A stretch of 64,000 nt of DNA from Prolixibacteraceae bacterium JC049 (GCA_023369685.1 SACZ01000002.1:62001-126000), one strand, 5' to 3'; shown: positions 18,812-27,833, counted from the stretch's first letter. The notes: generated from the sequence alone by a model not told the origin. Numbers and translations: made by a program.

Positions 18812-19354
18812 ATGAAAAAAACACTCACCACACTACTTGTTTTATTCATAGCATTAACAACCTTTGCTAATGATGCAGTTACTTTAAAAAACAACATGAC
18901 TTTTTCTGGAGAAGTTCTACGGATTAAGAAAAATCATATTGTTTTTAAAGCAAACAATGAAAAGTACAAAATTCCACACGAAGACCTTAGTTCTGTTTAT
19001 CTTGAAGACCAAAATGGCAGACTATATAGAAAATTACTGGAATTAGAAAAAAGAAATGAAGAGGCTCAACCTATAAATAAAAAAATGGCAGCAAAATTCG
19101 ACGCCAGCCATTTCCATGGAAAAAAAGGATCGCACTTTGTTTTAGGATTCTTCTTTGGTCCATTCTCAATGATTGGAACCGCACTGGCATCACCATCTCC
19201 ATATAATGGGCGTCATACTCAGCTTTTATCCAAAAACAAAAAGCTTTTCAACGACCCAGAATACTTAATTCATTACAAAAGAAAAGCAAAAGGAGGATTA
19301 ATTGTAACTGAAGCATTAGGATGGGCAACCTGGTTATTAATTTTGGCATTATAA
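18812..19354 (+). CDS. Exported protein of unknown function
   Basis: This 180-residue protein has a Sec signal peptide (MKKTLTTLLVLFIALTTFA). The mature N-terminal part is a short beta-rich unit (VTLKNNMTFSGEVLRIKKNHIVFKA, kept here only as a pattern of alternating hydrophobic residues) that resembles small beta-barrel modules asking for an Sm-like or SH3-like fold. A basic middle and two hydrophobic stretches follow (HFVLGFFFGPFSMIGTALA near 110-130 and ALGWATWLLILAL at the end), so it may be membrane-associated. It is a single-gene unit between two terminators. I do not recognise a family, and the fold remark is a guess from pattern only. Confidence 0.7.
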   Translation: MKKTLTTLLVLFIALTTFANDAVTLKNNMTFSGEVLRIKKNHIVFKANNEKYKIPHEDLSSVYLEDQNGRLYRKLLELEKRNEEAQPINKKMAAKFDASHFHGKKGSHFVLGFFFGPFSMIGTALASPSPYNGRHTQLLSKNKKLFNDPEYLIHYKRKAKGGLIVTEALGWATWLLILAL

Positions 19355-19368
19355 ACTCCATAAATAGT

Positions 19369-19405
19369 AAAAGTCTTGCTCCTAAATGCAAGACTTTTAT
19401 TATTT
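19369..19405. terminator. Terminator between convergent genes
   Basis: An 11-bp perfect stem (AAAAGTCTTGC at 19369-19379 with its complement at 19388-19398) and a T-rich tail serve the plus-strand gene. The A-tract at the other side may also serve the minus-strand gene at 19441. Confidence 0.8.
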
Positions 19406-19440
19406 CATTTACCTTATATATCAAAGAAATATTAACTCAA

Positions 19441-20697
19441 TTATTTCCCATTTTGTATAAACTGCTCTTGTAAACTTTTCTTCTTTGACAAATCCTGAAC
19501 AGCATCTTTACTTAACGGCTCACGAACCACCATGTTATAGTTCTGCCAAAATTCAGGATCATAAGCATAATTCGATTTATACAAATCCTTTTCGCTATCG
19601 ACCTTAAATCGCCTACTAATCTTTTCATGCTCCTTCTTGAAATAATGTCTGTTTACCATCAATAGATTCTCAGAATATCCAAGTCCGGCATTTTCAGAAG
19701 TTACTTTCTTTCCACTATAGCTTACGCGATAAAAATACAATGGAAAATAAACATCATTAATCGAAACGTATTCGTTAATAGCATGATGACCAACATCACT
19801 GGACAGATTTATCTTCTCAATTGCATAATTAGCAGAATTGATATAATACTCGACAGTAACAACCGAGAGTGGATAATTAAAAACAAACTCTAAGACATAT
19901 AACTTCTCTCCACCATCCCTTTTAATCACCTTTTTCAATTTCAATCTATCTTCCCGGTTCCCTTTCCTAATATCTTTATAAATTCGATGTAATTCATTAA
20001 CAAATCCCTTTCTTTTCAATTGGAAATACGAGCGTACATGAGCTCTTTTCAGAACTTCATACATATAGTTATTCTCTCCAAATATTTTTCCTAAAACAAC
20101 CGAGAGAAGCATCTTGCGTGCATTATCATCTGACTTTCTTAATTGGTTTACCTTTATTCTTATAGCATTTGTCGTTTGTTTATATCCTCTATCCTGTACC
20201 GAAATGTCCGCTTCAATTAACCGGGTATATTTTAATCTGTCCACACCATCGAATTGTGTTTCTCGGTAAAATGCATCGAAGAAATGAAGTTGACGAGGAT
20301 AATTCTTCGGAATATTTTGAATGGCTTTCATAAACCAAAGATTTATTGAATCCTGAGGAGTAACCACTATCATATCCAACTCATTCTCCAGAGGCTTCAG
20401 ATAAATTACAGTATCGATAATCGATCGTTTGAAAGGCAATTTTAACTTCTGAAAAGCAACATGAGAGAACAATACCGAATCGATCTTCCCTTTCCCATTA
20501 TAAAAGGAAAATTCACCATCGATATTGGTAATTGTTCCTATTCCAAGTTTAGGAACTCCGATATGACCAAAAGCAACAGCGCTAGAGTCAACAGCACTCA
20601 GAATTTTGCCTGAAAAAGTTTGCGCCAAACCACTTTTCAACAAGAGACTAAGCAAGCATACAGCACAAAAGGTTAATCGTTTATTTATTGGTTTCAT
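19441..20697 (-). CDS. Exported CarboxypepD_reg-like domain protein
   Basis: This 418-residue protein has a signal peptide (MKPINKRLTFCAVCLLSLLLKS, cleaved before QTFSG). Residues about 27-100 form a carboxypeptidase-regulatory-like beta sandwich of the TonB-receptor N-terminal type: GKILSAVDSSAVAFGHI, IGTITNIDGEFSFY, and strands ending VIYLKPLENELDMIVV. The remaining 300 residues are a beta-rich domain similar in pattern to DUF5686-type or outer-membrane-associated Bacteroidota proteins, with repeated YYIN and YFPLYFY strands. No barrel end or type IX signal is obvious. I start at the ATG at 20697. The promoter at 20774-20804 fits this start. Function unknown, probably cell-envelope. Confidence 0.8.
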   Translation of the reverse strand: MKPINKRLTFCAVCLLSLLLKSGLAQTFSGKILSAVDSSAVAFGHIGVPKLGIGTITNIDGEFSFYNGKGKIDSVLFSHVAFQKLKLPFKRSIIDTVIYLKPLENELDMIVVTPQDSINLWFMKAIQNIPKNYPRQLHFFDAFYRETQFDGVDRLKYTRLIEADISVQDRGYKQTTNAIRIKVNQLRKSDDNARKMLLSVVLGKIFGENNYMYEVLKRAHVRSYFQLKRKGFVNELHRIYKDIRKGNREDRLKLKKVIKRDGGEKLYVLEFVFNYPLSVVTVEYYINSANYAIEKINLSSDVGHHAINEYVSINDVYFPLYFYRVSYSGKKVTSENAGLGYSENLLMVNRHYFKKEHEKISRRFKVDSEKDLYKSNYAYDPEFWQNYNMVVREPLSKDAVQDLSKKKSLQEQFIQNGK

Positions 20698-20773
20698 TTT
20701 ATTCTGTTTTAGGGTAAAAGAAAACAAACCGCACGATTAACACTCTAAACAACAATACACTTCACAAACGAAT

Positions 20774-20804
20774 CAAAGCTATGAAATATATTTTATGTTT
20801 CAAA
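20774..20804 (-). promoter_or_regulatory. Promoter of the CarboxypepD_reg-like gene
   Basis: On the minus strand TTTG (20804-20801), 19 nt, TAGCTTTG (20781-20774): a full match to the Bacteroidota consensus. The start is near 20767, giving a 70-nt leader. Confidence 0.7.
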
Positions 20805-20923
20805 AACTTTAATAACTAGCCCACAAATTGAAATTGATGGCGCAAACAGATAGCCTGACTCTAATTACCCAAAAGAGACAGGCCTCAATAATAGCTTTCA
20901 ACACAAAAGGATTTATTCCCTCA

Positions 20924-22180
20924 TTAAGTTTTTAGCTTTTTCTTCTTAGCAGCTGGAAACAGAATATTATTCAAGATCAAACGATATCCCGGAGAATTAG
21001 GATGTAGATCAAGCTGAGTTGGAGGATCACCTACCAAATGGCGATAATCTTCAGGATCGTGACCTCCATAAAAAGTCCAAAAGCCTTTACCTAAATCGCC
21101 ATGAATATAGCGCGCCTCACCTGCAGCTTTGTTTTCTCCCATCACCAAAACATCGGGTTTTAACAGACTACGCTTAAAAGCAGTTGTTTGTCCCATAAAA
21201 CCTTTTATTAGTTTTTCATGATTTTGAGTAAGCATGGTTGGTACAGGATCCCACTTGGCAGAAAAGTCGAACAATGAAAAGAAATCCTGCTCCTGACGTA
21301 CTTTTCTAGTAGTAGAAACATCGATATCAGAGAATTCGTATTCCAATGGGTTTTTCACAATTTTAAAATCGCGGAACGCCAAGGTATTTTTATAATCCAA
21401 CTTGTCCTGAGCATGATGATCGGCTGGATCGCCATCGTACATCGATTCGCAGATATCGGTATGATGAGCAGAAAGTGCAATATCGTAGGTATCGGTAGCA
21501 GCACACATGGCAAACAAAAATCCCCCCTGAGTGATATATCCTTTTATCTGCTTACTGACAAATCGTTTCATCTCAGACACCTTCTTGAAACCATTTTTAG
21601 TGGCAACAGCTTTATTAACTCTCACCTCTTCCTGATACCAAGGCATGTGCTGATAGTTCTGATAGAACTTTCCAAATTGCCCGGTAAAATCTTCATGGTG
21701 CAAGTGCAACCAATCGTATTCTTTTAACTTCCCATCAATGATTTCCTGATCGTAAATAACATCGTAAGGAATATCAGAATAAGTCAACACCAAAGTAACG
21801 GCGTCATCCCATGGTTGCTTATTGGGCGGTGAATAAACAGCAATTTTAGGCGCTTTATTCATGCTCACTGCATCCATATTTTTATCGGGACGTGCAATAT
21901 CTCCTAAAATGGAATTGGCACGCGCATCGGCCAATGTTTCGGTAGTTACACCACGTAGTGAAGCCTCACCACGCACCTGCTCTGATAGAGGAACCAAAAA
22001 GCTTCCCCCACGATAATTGAGCAACCACTTCACTTCGGTTCCTTTTTCAATTATCCAATAAGCCAATCCGTAAGCTTTCAGGTGGTTTTGTTGCTTGTGA
22101 TCCATTGGCACCAATAAATAGGCACCGAATGAGAGCTGAACAAACAAAATAAGCAATATACTACCGATCCATTTCTTCAT
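20924..22180 (-). CDS. Exported conserved Bacteroidota protein with amidotransferase-like fold
   Basis: This is a 418-residue protein with a signal peptide (MKKWIGSILLILFVQLSFG). Proteins of this type in Bacteroidota are often labelled asparagine synthetase B, but I see no N-terminal nucleophile cysteine and no PP-loop, so that label is not supported. The centre has a class I amidotransferase-like pattern: PKIAVYSPPN, VTLVLTYSDIPYDVIYD, YDWLHLHHEDFTG, and a nucleophile-elbow-like GGFLFAMCAATD. The C-terminal segment (YIHGDLGKGFWTFYGGHDPEDY, split by charged loops) ends in HPNSPGYRLILNNILFP. It is exported and stands alone upstream of nothing obvious. Function unknown; a degenerate ThuA/GATase-like envelope protein is the best description. 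Confidence 0.75.
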   Translation of the reverse strand: MKKWIGSILLILFVQLSFGAYLLVPMDHKQQNHLKAYGLAYWIIEKGTEVKWLLNYRGGSFLVPLSEQVRGEASLRGVTTETLADARANSILGDIARPDKNMDAVSMNKAPKIAVYSPPNKQPWDDAVTLVLTYSDIPYDVIYDQEIIDGKLKEYDWLHLHHEDFTGQFGKFYQNYQHMPWYQEEVRVNKAVATKNGFKKVSEMKRFVSKQIKGYITQGGFLFAMCAATDTYDIALSAHHTDICESMYDGDPADHHAQDKLDYKNTLAFRDFKIVKNPLEYEFSDIDVSTTRKVRQEQDFFSLFDFSAKWDPVPTMLTQNHEKLIKGFMGQTTAFKRSLLKPDVLVMGENKAAGEARYIHGDLGKGFWTFYGGHDPEDYRHLVGDPPTQLDLHPNSPGYRLILNNILFPAAKKKKLKT

Positions 22181-22250
22181 ATCCTTAACTTATTAAATTT
22201 ACATGGTTGTGCACAAAATCAGTTAACGCACTTGCCACCCCACAGGTTCG

Positions 22251-23792
22251 CTAAAATGGAATATTATCTTCTAATCCTTGATTCATATTATAACCTTCCA
22301 TGTCGTCTGGAGGTCCAAAATTTGGTGGTGGCGCCGAAGGTTCTTCATTCATTTTAGAGTGAAATGTCTGTTCATTTCCACCTTGAGCCATAAACTCATC
22401 GTCGTCGAGGTTACAGAATTTAGCCATCTCTTTCTTAAATCGAAGTTGTACGTCACCTACAGCACCATTACGGTGTTTTGCAACAATAAGCTCACCAACA
22501 CCAACCAGAGAATTCCCTCCTTCATCTTCGGTAATACCGTAATATTCCGGACGGTGAATGAATAACACCATATCGGCATCCTGCTCAATCGCACCAGACT
22601 CCCTCAAATCGGATAGCTGTGGTCGCTTTCCTTCACGTGACTCTACCGAACGGTTCAACTGTGAAAGTGCAATAATTGGCACATCCAACTCCTTTGCAAT
22701 GGCTTTCAGCGATCGGGAAATCATACTCACTTCCTGCTCACGACTACCACGTGTATCCACTCCTGCGGTCATCAGCTGAAGGTAGTCGACAATCACAATG
22801 GCCAAGTCATGCTGCATCTTCAGTCTTCTACACTTTGAGCGAAATTCGAAAATTGAAAGTGCTGGCGTATCATCGACATAAAGCGGTGCATTATCTAAGT
22901 TCTTAATCTTCTTGTTCAACACTTCCCACTCCCAATCGGCCAGATTACCTTTCTTAATTTTCTCGGCTCCCAATTCACTCTCACCGGCAATCAAACGGTT
23001 TACCAACTGTAACGCTGACATCTCCAGCGAAAATACCGCTACTGCCTTGTTGTGCTCTACAGCCATATTTCGAGCCATGGAAAGTACAAATGCTGTTTTA
23101 CCCATCGCAGGACGTGCAGCCACAATCACCAAATCGGTAGGTTGCCATCCCGAAGTCATTCTGTCCAAACGGGTAAATCCAGAAGGGACACCACTCAATC
23201 CATCAGTACGCTGAGCTGCCTCTTGCATTTTATCGATGGCCTCTTTCAGAACCGGCTTAATAGGCACCGTCTCTTTCTTGATGTTCCCTTCAGCCACTTT
23301 AAATACTTCCGATTCGGCCATGTTAATCAGCTCATCCACATCCAGCGTATCGTCATATGCTTTACTCTGAATTTCGGATGTTACACGAATTAATTCGCGC
23401 TGAATAAATTTCTGAGCAATAATTCGGGCGTGAAACTCGATGTGAGCTGCTGATGCCACACGACTGGTAAGCTGTGCGATATAAACAGGTCCACCCACTT
23501 CGTCTAACAATTCCTGATTTCGAAGCTCCTGGGTTACCATCAATAGATCGACCGGCTTCTCCTTCATGGAAAGGTCGCGAATTACTGCATATATTTTTTG
23601 GTGTTCTTCTTTGTAGAAACTATCAGGCTGCAATAAATCTCCCACAGAGATGTAAGCATCTCGCTCCAACATTAATGCTCCAAGAACCGCCTCTTCCACA
23701 TCAATTGCCTGTGGAGGCAGTTTCCCGAATTGTGCATTCAATTCCTCTAACGAAATTTTATTTTTATTCCGATTATTTCGTGTTACAGCCAT
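22251..23792 (-). CDS. dnaB: Replicative DNA helicase
   Basis: This 513-residue hexameric helicase unwinds DNA at the replication fork. The N-terminal DnaB domain starts at PPQAIDVEEAVLGALMLE. The RecA-like ATPase has Walker A in AARPAMGKTAFVLS, Walker B in AIVIVDYLQLM, and the arginine-finger region KELDVPIIALSQLNR. No intein interrupts it. A Bacteroidota-style acidic, Pro-rich C-terminal tail ends in NIPF. The length is slightly above the 470 usual in proteobacteria because of that tail. Transcribed alone or with the genes downstream at 20924; the -7 element at 23847 is its likely promoter. Confidence 0.97.
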   Translation of the reverse strand: MAVTRNNRNKNKISLEELNAQFGKLPPQAIDVEEAVLGALMLERDAYISVGDLLQPDSFYKEEHQKIYAVIRDLSMKEKPVDLLMVTQELRNQELLDEVGGPVYIAQLTSRVASAAHIEFHARIIAQKFIQRELIRVTSEIQSKAYDDTLDVDELINMAESEVFKVAEGNIKKETVPIKPVLKEAIDKMQEAAQRTDGLSGVPSGFTRLDRMTSGWQPTDLVIVAARPAMGKTAFVLSMARNMAVEHNKAVAVFSLEMSALQLVNRLIAGESELGAEKIKKGNLADWEWEVLNKKIKNLDNAPLYVDDTPALSIFEFRSKCRRLKMQHDLAIVIVDYLQLMTAGVDTRGSREQEVSMISRSLKAIAKELDVPIIALSQLNRSVESREGKRPQLSDLRESGAIEQDADMVLFIHRPEYYGITEDEGGNSLVGVGELIVAKHRNGAVGDVQLRFKKEMAKFCNLDDDEFMAQGGNEQTFHSKMNEEPSAPPPNFGPPDDMEGYNMNQGLEDNIPF

Positions 23793-23846
23793 AAAATCAA
23801 ACTGATAATATCTTTATTCTAATGCTCAAAATTTGAGCGCAGATTT

Positions 23847-23854
23847 CAAATTTA
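23847..23854 (-). promoter_or_regulatory. -7 element upstream of dnaB
   Basis: TAAATTTG on the minus strand, with no clear -33 partner. The leader to the ATG at 23792 would be about 48 nt. Confidence 0.3.
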
Positions 23855-23890
23855 ATAAAACAAATTGGTAGGCGATGGCGATTTGCTCTT

Positions 23891-24886
23891 TTATTTTCGA
23901 CCTAATTGATCGTTAATAATCAGACTTAAAACATCAGTTAAAGTCATTCCCATTGCTTCAATTTGTTGTGGAATAAAGCTGGTAGCTGTCATTCCCGGTG
24001 TTGTATTTACTTCCAGGAAGTAAAACTCACCATCTTTCAATATATAGTCAACCCGAACAATACCCGAGCAGTTACATAAGTCGTAAATTCTAGATGAAAG
24101 CTGCTGACATTTCAATGTCAACTCCTCTGAAATACGAGCCGGAGTAATTTCTTCAACCTTCGAAGCCACATATTTTGCCTCGAAATCGAAGAATTCGTTT
24201 TTAGGCAACACTTCGGTCACCGGAAAAACCATCTCCTTGCTTTTTAGTTTTACCAGACCACATGTAAACTCTAAGCCATCGATAAAACTTTCAATCATCA
24301 CCTCATCGCTCTCTTCCCATGCTTTTAGTACTGCCTCTTTCAACTCTTCAGTCTCTTTCACTTTGGTAACACCAAAGCTCGAACCTCCAGCATTAGGTTT
24401 CACAAATACAGGCAATCCCAATTCTTTCACCAAACCATCAACATCTACTTCATCGCCTTTTAATAAACGAGCAGATGGAGCCATCTTTACACCCATATTT
24501 CGCAAATAGTTATTGCAGAAATATTTATTGAAAGTCAATGATGCTGAAGCCACATCGCAACAAGAATAAGGCATTCCAATCATTTCGAAATAACCTTGTA
24601 GTATTCCATTCTCGCCCGGAGTTCCATGAATAGTGATATATGCAAAATCGATAGCAATGTGTTTTCCATCGAAATCGAAAGAGAAGTCTGCTTTGTTGAT
24701 ATCTGCAATGCATTCGTCATTTTGCATCACACACCACTTATCTCCTTTCATCACCACCAACCAAGGGGTATACTTTTCAGTATCGATTGCCTCGAAGATG
24801 TTAGCTCCACTTTTTATGGAAACAATGTACTCCGAAGAATCACCTCCGGCAATTACTGCAATATTGGGCTTCATATTTGGGTTCAT
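23891..24886 (-). CDS. ddl: D-alanine--D-alanine ligase
   Basis: This 331-residue ATP-grasp enzyme joins two D-alanines for peptidoglycan precursors. Family landmarks in order are NIAVIAGGDSSEYIVSIKS (N-terminal), ITIHGTPGENGILQGYFEMI (the HGxxGEDG-like loop), PVFVKPNAGGSSFGV (ATP loop), FTCGLV, and FYFLEVNTTPGMTATSFIP, which carries the metal-binding E-x-N and the signature N-T-x-PGMT. The length is standard. It overlaps nothing, lies 18 bp after rluD, and is read in one unit with the PASTA protein and rluD. Cytoplasmic. Confidence 0.96.
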   Translation of the reverse strand: MNPNMKPNIAVIAGGDSSEYIVSIKSGANIFEAIDTEKYTPWLVVMKGDKWCVMQNDECIADINKADFSFDFDGKHIAIDFAYITIHGTPGENGILQGYFEMIGMPYSCCDVASASLTFNKYFCNNYLRNMGVKMAPSARLLKGDEVDVDGLVKELGLPVFVKPNAGGSSFGVTKVKETEELKEAVLKAWEESDEVMIESFIDGLEFTCGLVKLKSKEMVFPVTEVLPKNEFFDFEAKYVASKVEEITPARISEELTLKCQQLSSRIYDLCNCSGIVRVDYILKDGEFYFLEVNTTPGMTATSFIPQQIEAMGMTLTDVLSLIINDQLGRK

Positions 24887-24904
24887 TGGTTGTTGTATTC
24901 AGAA

Positions 24905-25951
24905 TTAAATTTCGCGTTGTGCAATATAGTTACGCCACTTCTCAATCACCTCCGTCATATCGTCATGCAATTCAGAAGTAAGTATCACTTCCTCACCTGT
25001 TACTGGATGATCAAATCCTAACATCTTTGCATGAAGCGCTTGTCGCGGACAAGTATTGAAGCAGTTATTAACAAACTGTTTATATTTTGCAAAAGTGGTT
25101 CCTTTTAGAATCTTATCTCCGCCATATGTAGCATCGTTAAACAACGGATGGCCAATATGCTTCATGTGTACACGAATTTGGTGTGTACGACCTGTTTCCA
25201 AGCGACACTCTACCAATGTTACGTATCCTAATCGCTCTAACACTTTATAGTGTGTTACTGCAGGTTTTCCATATTCTCCATCTTCGAAAACAGTAAAAAC
25301 CTGGCGATTTTTTAAACTTCGTCCAATGTGTCCTTCAATTCTTCCTTCATCTTCTTTCACATTTCCCCACACCAACGCAACATATCGACGCTTGGTTGTT
25401 TTATGGAAGAACTGAGCAGCCAATTTATTTTTAGCCTCTTCGGTTTTAGCCACCACTAAAAGTCCCGAAGTATCTTTATCGATTCGGTGAACTAAGCCCG
25501 GACGAGGATCTTCCTGGTTAAATAGCGGCAAATCGCGGAAATGCCATGCCAAAGCATTAACCAATGTTCCTGTGTAGTTACCATGTCCCGGATGAACAAC
25601 CATTCCCGGATTTTTATTCACCACCACCAAAGCATCATCTTCATAAGCAATATTCAGTGGCAATTCTTCAGGAATAATTTTCAACTCACGACGTGGAAAA
25701 TCGAGCATAATGGTTACTTCGTCGTTAGGCTTCACTTTATAGTTGGCCTTTACGGGAGTTCCATTTACCATTACACACCCTCCATCGGCAGCAGCACGCA
25801 AACGACTTCTTGACAAATTGTCGATGCGATTATTTAAGTATTTATCGATACGCAAAGGACTTTGCCCCGGATCGACTAATATTTTATAATGCTCAAATAA
25901 TGCTCCCTCTTCCTGCTCTTCAAAATTCTCAGGTATATGTTCTTCTACCAT
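24905..25951 (-). CDS. rluD: 23S rRNA pseudouridine synthase, RluD type
   Basis: This 348-residue enzyme converts uridines in 23S rRNA helix 69 to pseudouridine. It has an N-terminal S4 RNA-binding domain (about 30-90: RIDKYLNNRIDNLSRSRLRAA, VMVNGTPVKANYKVKPND) and an RsuA/RluD catalytic domain with the aspartate motif HRIDKDTSGLLVVAKT, then RTHQIRVHMKHIGHPLFND. Length and order fit RluD rather than RluC, although paralogue assignment from sequence alone is not certain. Its ATG overlaps the TAA of the PASTA gene by one base (TAATG), indicating translational coupling. Confidence 0.92.
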   Translation of the reverse strand: MVEEHIPENFEEQEEGALFEHYKILVDPGQSPLRIDKYLNNRIDNLSRSRLRAAADGGCVMVNGTPVKANYKVKPNDEVTIMLDFPRRELKIIPEELPLNIAYEDDALVVVNKNPGMVVHPGHGNYTGTLVNALAWHFRDLPLFNQEDPRPGLVHRIDKDTSGLLVVAKTEEAKNKLAAQFFHKTTKRRYVALVWGNVKEDEGRIEGHIGRSLKNRQVFTVFEDGEYGKPAVTHYKVLERLGYVTLVECRLETGRTHQIRVHMKHIGHPLFNDATYGGDKILKGTTFAKYKQFVNNCFNTCPRQALHAKMLGFDHPVTGEEVILTSELHDDMTEVIEKWRNYIAQREI

Positions 25952-26751
25952 TAGTTCTCAAATTTTGGCATAATTTTTAACGAATCCACAGTCAACCAGC
26001 AATCAACGATGGTACCTTTTTTCACGCTCAGCTGTTGTAAGCTATCGGGCTTCTGTCTCCAGATTTTTGCATTCACACTATCTTCTGCCGACCTAAAAGA
26101 ATCGTCGTAGATAAGTACGCCTAACGACAAACCATTCATCATCAATGAATCGCGTGCTTGTTCAACATGCATTCCTGCCAAGTTAGGCAAGGCAACTAAC
26201 TCGTTGCTTAATCCTTCGCCCACCACCAAAGTGATACCTGCACCTTTTAGCACTTTATCACCTGTAGTTACAATTTTATCGGCTAGCATTTGGTCTAACA
26301 CCAAGCCCACATATTGCGATGGTTTATAAATGACACTATCCAATGCAAGTCCCACTCCATCGAGCATAGTTTTTGCCTGACGCAATGATACATCGGTTAG
26401 ATTTGGCATTGATACTTTTTCTGGATTGACGGCTGCCATGGTAAGATAAATCGTTCGGTTCTGCTTCACTTCAAAACCAGCCTCTGGTTTTTGCCCCATT
26501 ACCGAACCGGGCTTCGCCTTTTTGGAGTACGATGAATCAATTATTGCAAACCTTAATGTTCGGTTCGATGTCGCTTTTTTCACCTGACTTAAGGTCAGCC
26601 CTTTTAAATTAGGGACAACCACCTTTTCGCCATGATGAGTATAAACATCTAATGCCTGAAGTGTTCCCCACAACAAAGCACCAACTAGAACTGCAGCAAT
26701 AATTAAATGCTTTAAAAATGTGATACTAAAAATAAACTGTTTAAAACTCAT
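25951..26751 (-). CDS. Membrane-anchored protein with three PASTA domains
   Basis: This is a 266-residue protein with one N-terminal transmembrane helix (residues 12-33) and three PASTA repeats outside the membrane: about 42-107 (VVVPNLKGLTLSQVKKA), 111-178 (VSMPNLTDVSLRQAKTML) and 184-255 (VALPNLAGMHVEQARDSL). PASTA domains bind peptidoglycan or muropeptides and usually sit on PknB kinases or PBPs. Here there is no kinase or transpeptidase domain. The neighbour ddl supports a cell-wall role. I start at the ATG at 26751; the longer frame would begin far from the TM helix. Coupled to rluD by a TAATG overlap. Confidence 0.9.
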   Translation of the reverse strand: MSFKQFIFSITFLKHLIIAAVLVGALLWGTLQALDVYTHHGEKVVVPNLKGLTLSQVKKATSNRTLRFAIIDSSYSKKAKPGSVMGQKPEAGFEVKQNRTIYLTMAAVNPEKVSMPNLTDVSLRQAKTMLDGVGLALDSVIYKPSQYVGLVLDQMLADKIVTTGDKVLKGAGITLVVGEGLSNELVALPNLAGMHVEQARDSLMMNGLSLGVLIYDDSFRSAEDSVNAKIWRQKPDSLQQLSVKKGTIVDCWLTVDSLKIMPKFEN

Positions 26752-26887
26752 GGTACTCAATTCATTCTTTTGTGTATACACAAAGATAAGCGACTCAGAA
26801 AAAAATACGCTACTATTTGCACTGCAAAAACAGTGCTACTTGCATTTTTATTGATTGCTCACCGGCATCAATCTACCACATACACAA

Positions 26888-26917
26888 AAGGGCAAGATAT
26901 GCTCATATCTTGCCCTT
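26888..26917 (-). terminator. Terminator of rpmH
   Basis: A perfect 14-bp inverted repeat (26888-26901 with 26904-26917) lies just downstream of the rpmH stop. The T tract after it is short, so termination strength is uncertain. Confidence 0.7.
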
Positions 26918-26940
26918 CCGATATTAGTAGCTTTAATATC

Positions 26941-27099
26941 TTATCTTTTGTGTCTTGGTTCGTCAGACACTGTAAGTTTCTTTCTTCCTTTGGCTCTTCT
27001 TCTAGCCAACACTTTTCTACCATTAGCAGTAGACATTCTTTCTCTAAAGCCGTGCTTATTCTTTCTTTTTCTATTTGATGGCTGAAATGTCCTTTTCAT
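26941..27099 (-). CDS. rpmH: 50S ribosomal protein L34
   Basis: This is a 52-residue, highly basic protein. The translation begins [20 protein letters not shown] and continues with [20 protein letters not shown], the invariant L34 signature. The C-terminal extension ([12 protein letters not shown]) is a Bacteroidota feature. The gene is short and easily overlooked. It has its own strong promoter (27147-27175) and a downstream hairpin, so it is a monocistronic unit. In many bacteria rpmH is followed by rnpA and yidC; neither is adjacent here, where rsmG lies upstream instead. Confidence 0.98.
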   Translation of the reverse strand: MKRTFQPSNRKRKNKHGFRERMSTANGRKVLARRRAKGRKKLTVSDEPRHKR

Positions 27100-27146
27100 C
27101 TGTCTAAAATTTGCTGATATTTAATCTCTTAATTATTTTCGGAGTG

Positions 27147-27175
27147 CAAATATAAATCTTTTTTCTTTCCACAAA
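27147..27175 (-). promoter_or_regulatory. Strong Bacteroidota promoter of rpmH
   Basis: On the minus strand TTTG (27175-27172), 17 nt, TATATTTG (27154-27147). This is an exact consensus match, with a leader of about 40 nt before the rpmH ATG. Confidence 0.8.
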
Positions 27176-27193
27176 AAGGAAATGATCAAATAT

Positions 27194-27814
27194 TTACAGT
27201 GGCAAATGTATGATTTTTTTCGTTTCAAAAAACTCTTCCTCATAAAAATCAGGCAATTCATAGATTCTGGTTTGCTTCACATAGTCTTGCAGCTCCTCCA
27301 TAAAGTCGCCCCCTTTCAGGTAAATGATACCGTTAGGCAATGTATTCTTCATGCCCGGTTTCACCTTGGTTCTAACCATGTTAACAAATTTTGGGAAGGC
27401 TGTAACAGCTCTACTTACTACAAAGTCAAATTTCCCTTTCACCTGTTGTACTCGAATTTGCTCAGCCTTAACATTTTTCAAACCTAAAGCTTCTGCCACG
27501 CCATTTACTACCTGTATTTTTTTTCCAATGGCATCAATTAGATAGAATTCACTATCCGGATTCATTATTGCCAATGGAATTCCAGGAAAGCCACCTCCTG
27601 TACCCACATCCATCACTTTCGTGCCTTTAGCAAACTTAATCACTTTATCGATGGCCAATGAATGCAATACGTGTCTTTCGTATAGTTGATCGATATCTTT
27701 ACGCGATATCACATTTATTTTATCATTCCATTCTGGATACAATTCTCCCAACATTCGAAATTGCTCTTTCTGCTTATCCGTTAAATCGGGAAAATATTTC
27801 AATACCTGCTCCAT
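27194..27814 (-). CDS. rsmG: 16S rRNA (guanine527-N7)-methyltransferase
   Basis: This 206-residue enzyme methylates G527 of 16S rRNA using S-adenosylmethionine. The SAM-binding motif is VMDVGTGGGFPGIPLAI. Family stretches NVISRKDIDQLYERHVLHSLA, FYLIDAIGKKIQVV and FDFVVSRAVTAFPKFV are all present. The length is normal for RsmG/GidB. It stands between the ECF sigma unit's terminator and the rpmH promoter. Loss of this enzyme is known to give low-level streptomycin resistance in several bacteria. Confidence 0.96.
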   Translation of the reverse strand: MEQVLKYFPDLTDKQKEQFRMLGELYPEWNDKINVISRKDIDQLYERHVLHSLAIDKVIKFAKGTKVMDVGTGGGFPGIPLAIMNPDSEFYLIDAIGKKIQVVNGVAEALGLKNVKAEQIRVQQVKGKFDFVVSRAVTAFPKFVNMVRTKVKPGMKNTLPNGIIYLKGGDFMEELQDYVKQTRIYELPDFYEEEFFETKKIIHLPL

Positions 27815-27833
27815 AAATGCTCCTCCACTCCAT

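Noticed and set aside
20853-20883. Hairpin (GCCTG-a-CTCT with AGAG-a-CAGGC) as a terminator of the gene at 20924
   Set aside because: One mismatch, a long loop and no T tract on the minus strand; not strong enough to call.
23474-23794. Plus-strand 106-residue frame inside dnaB
   Set aside because: Shadow frame antisense to the conserved N-terminal domain of DnaB.
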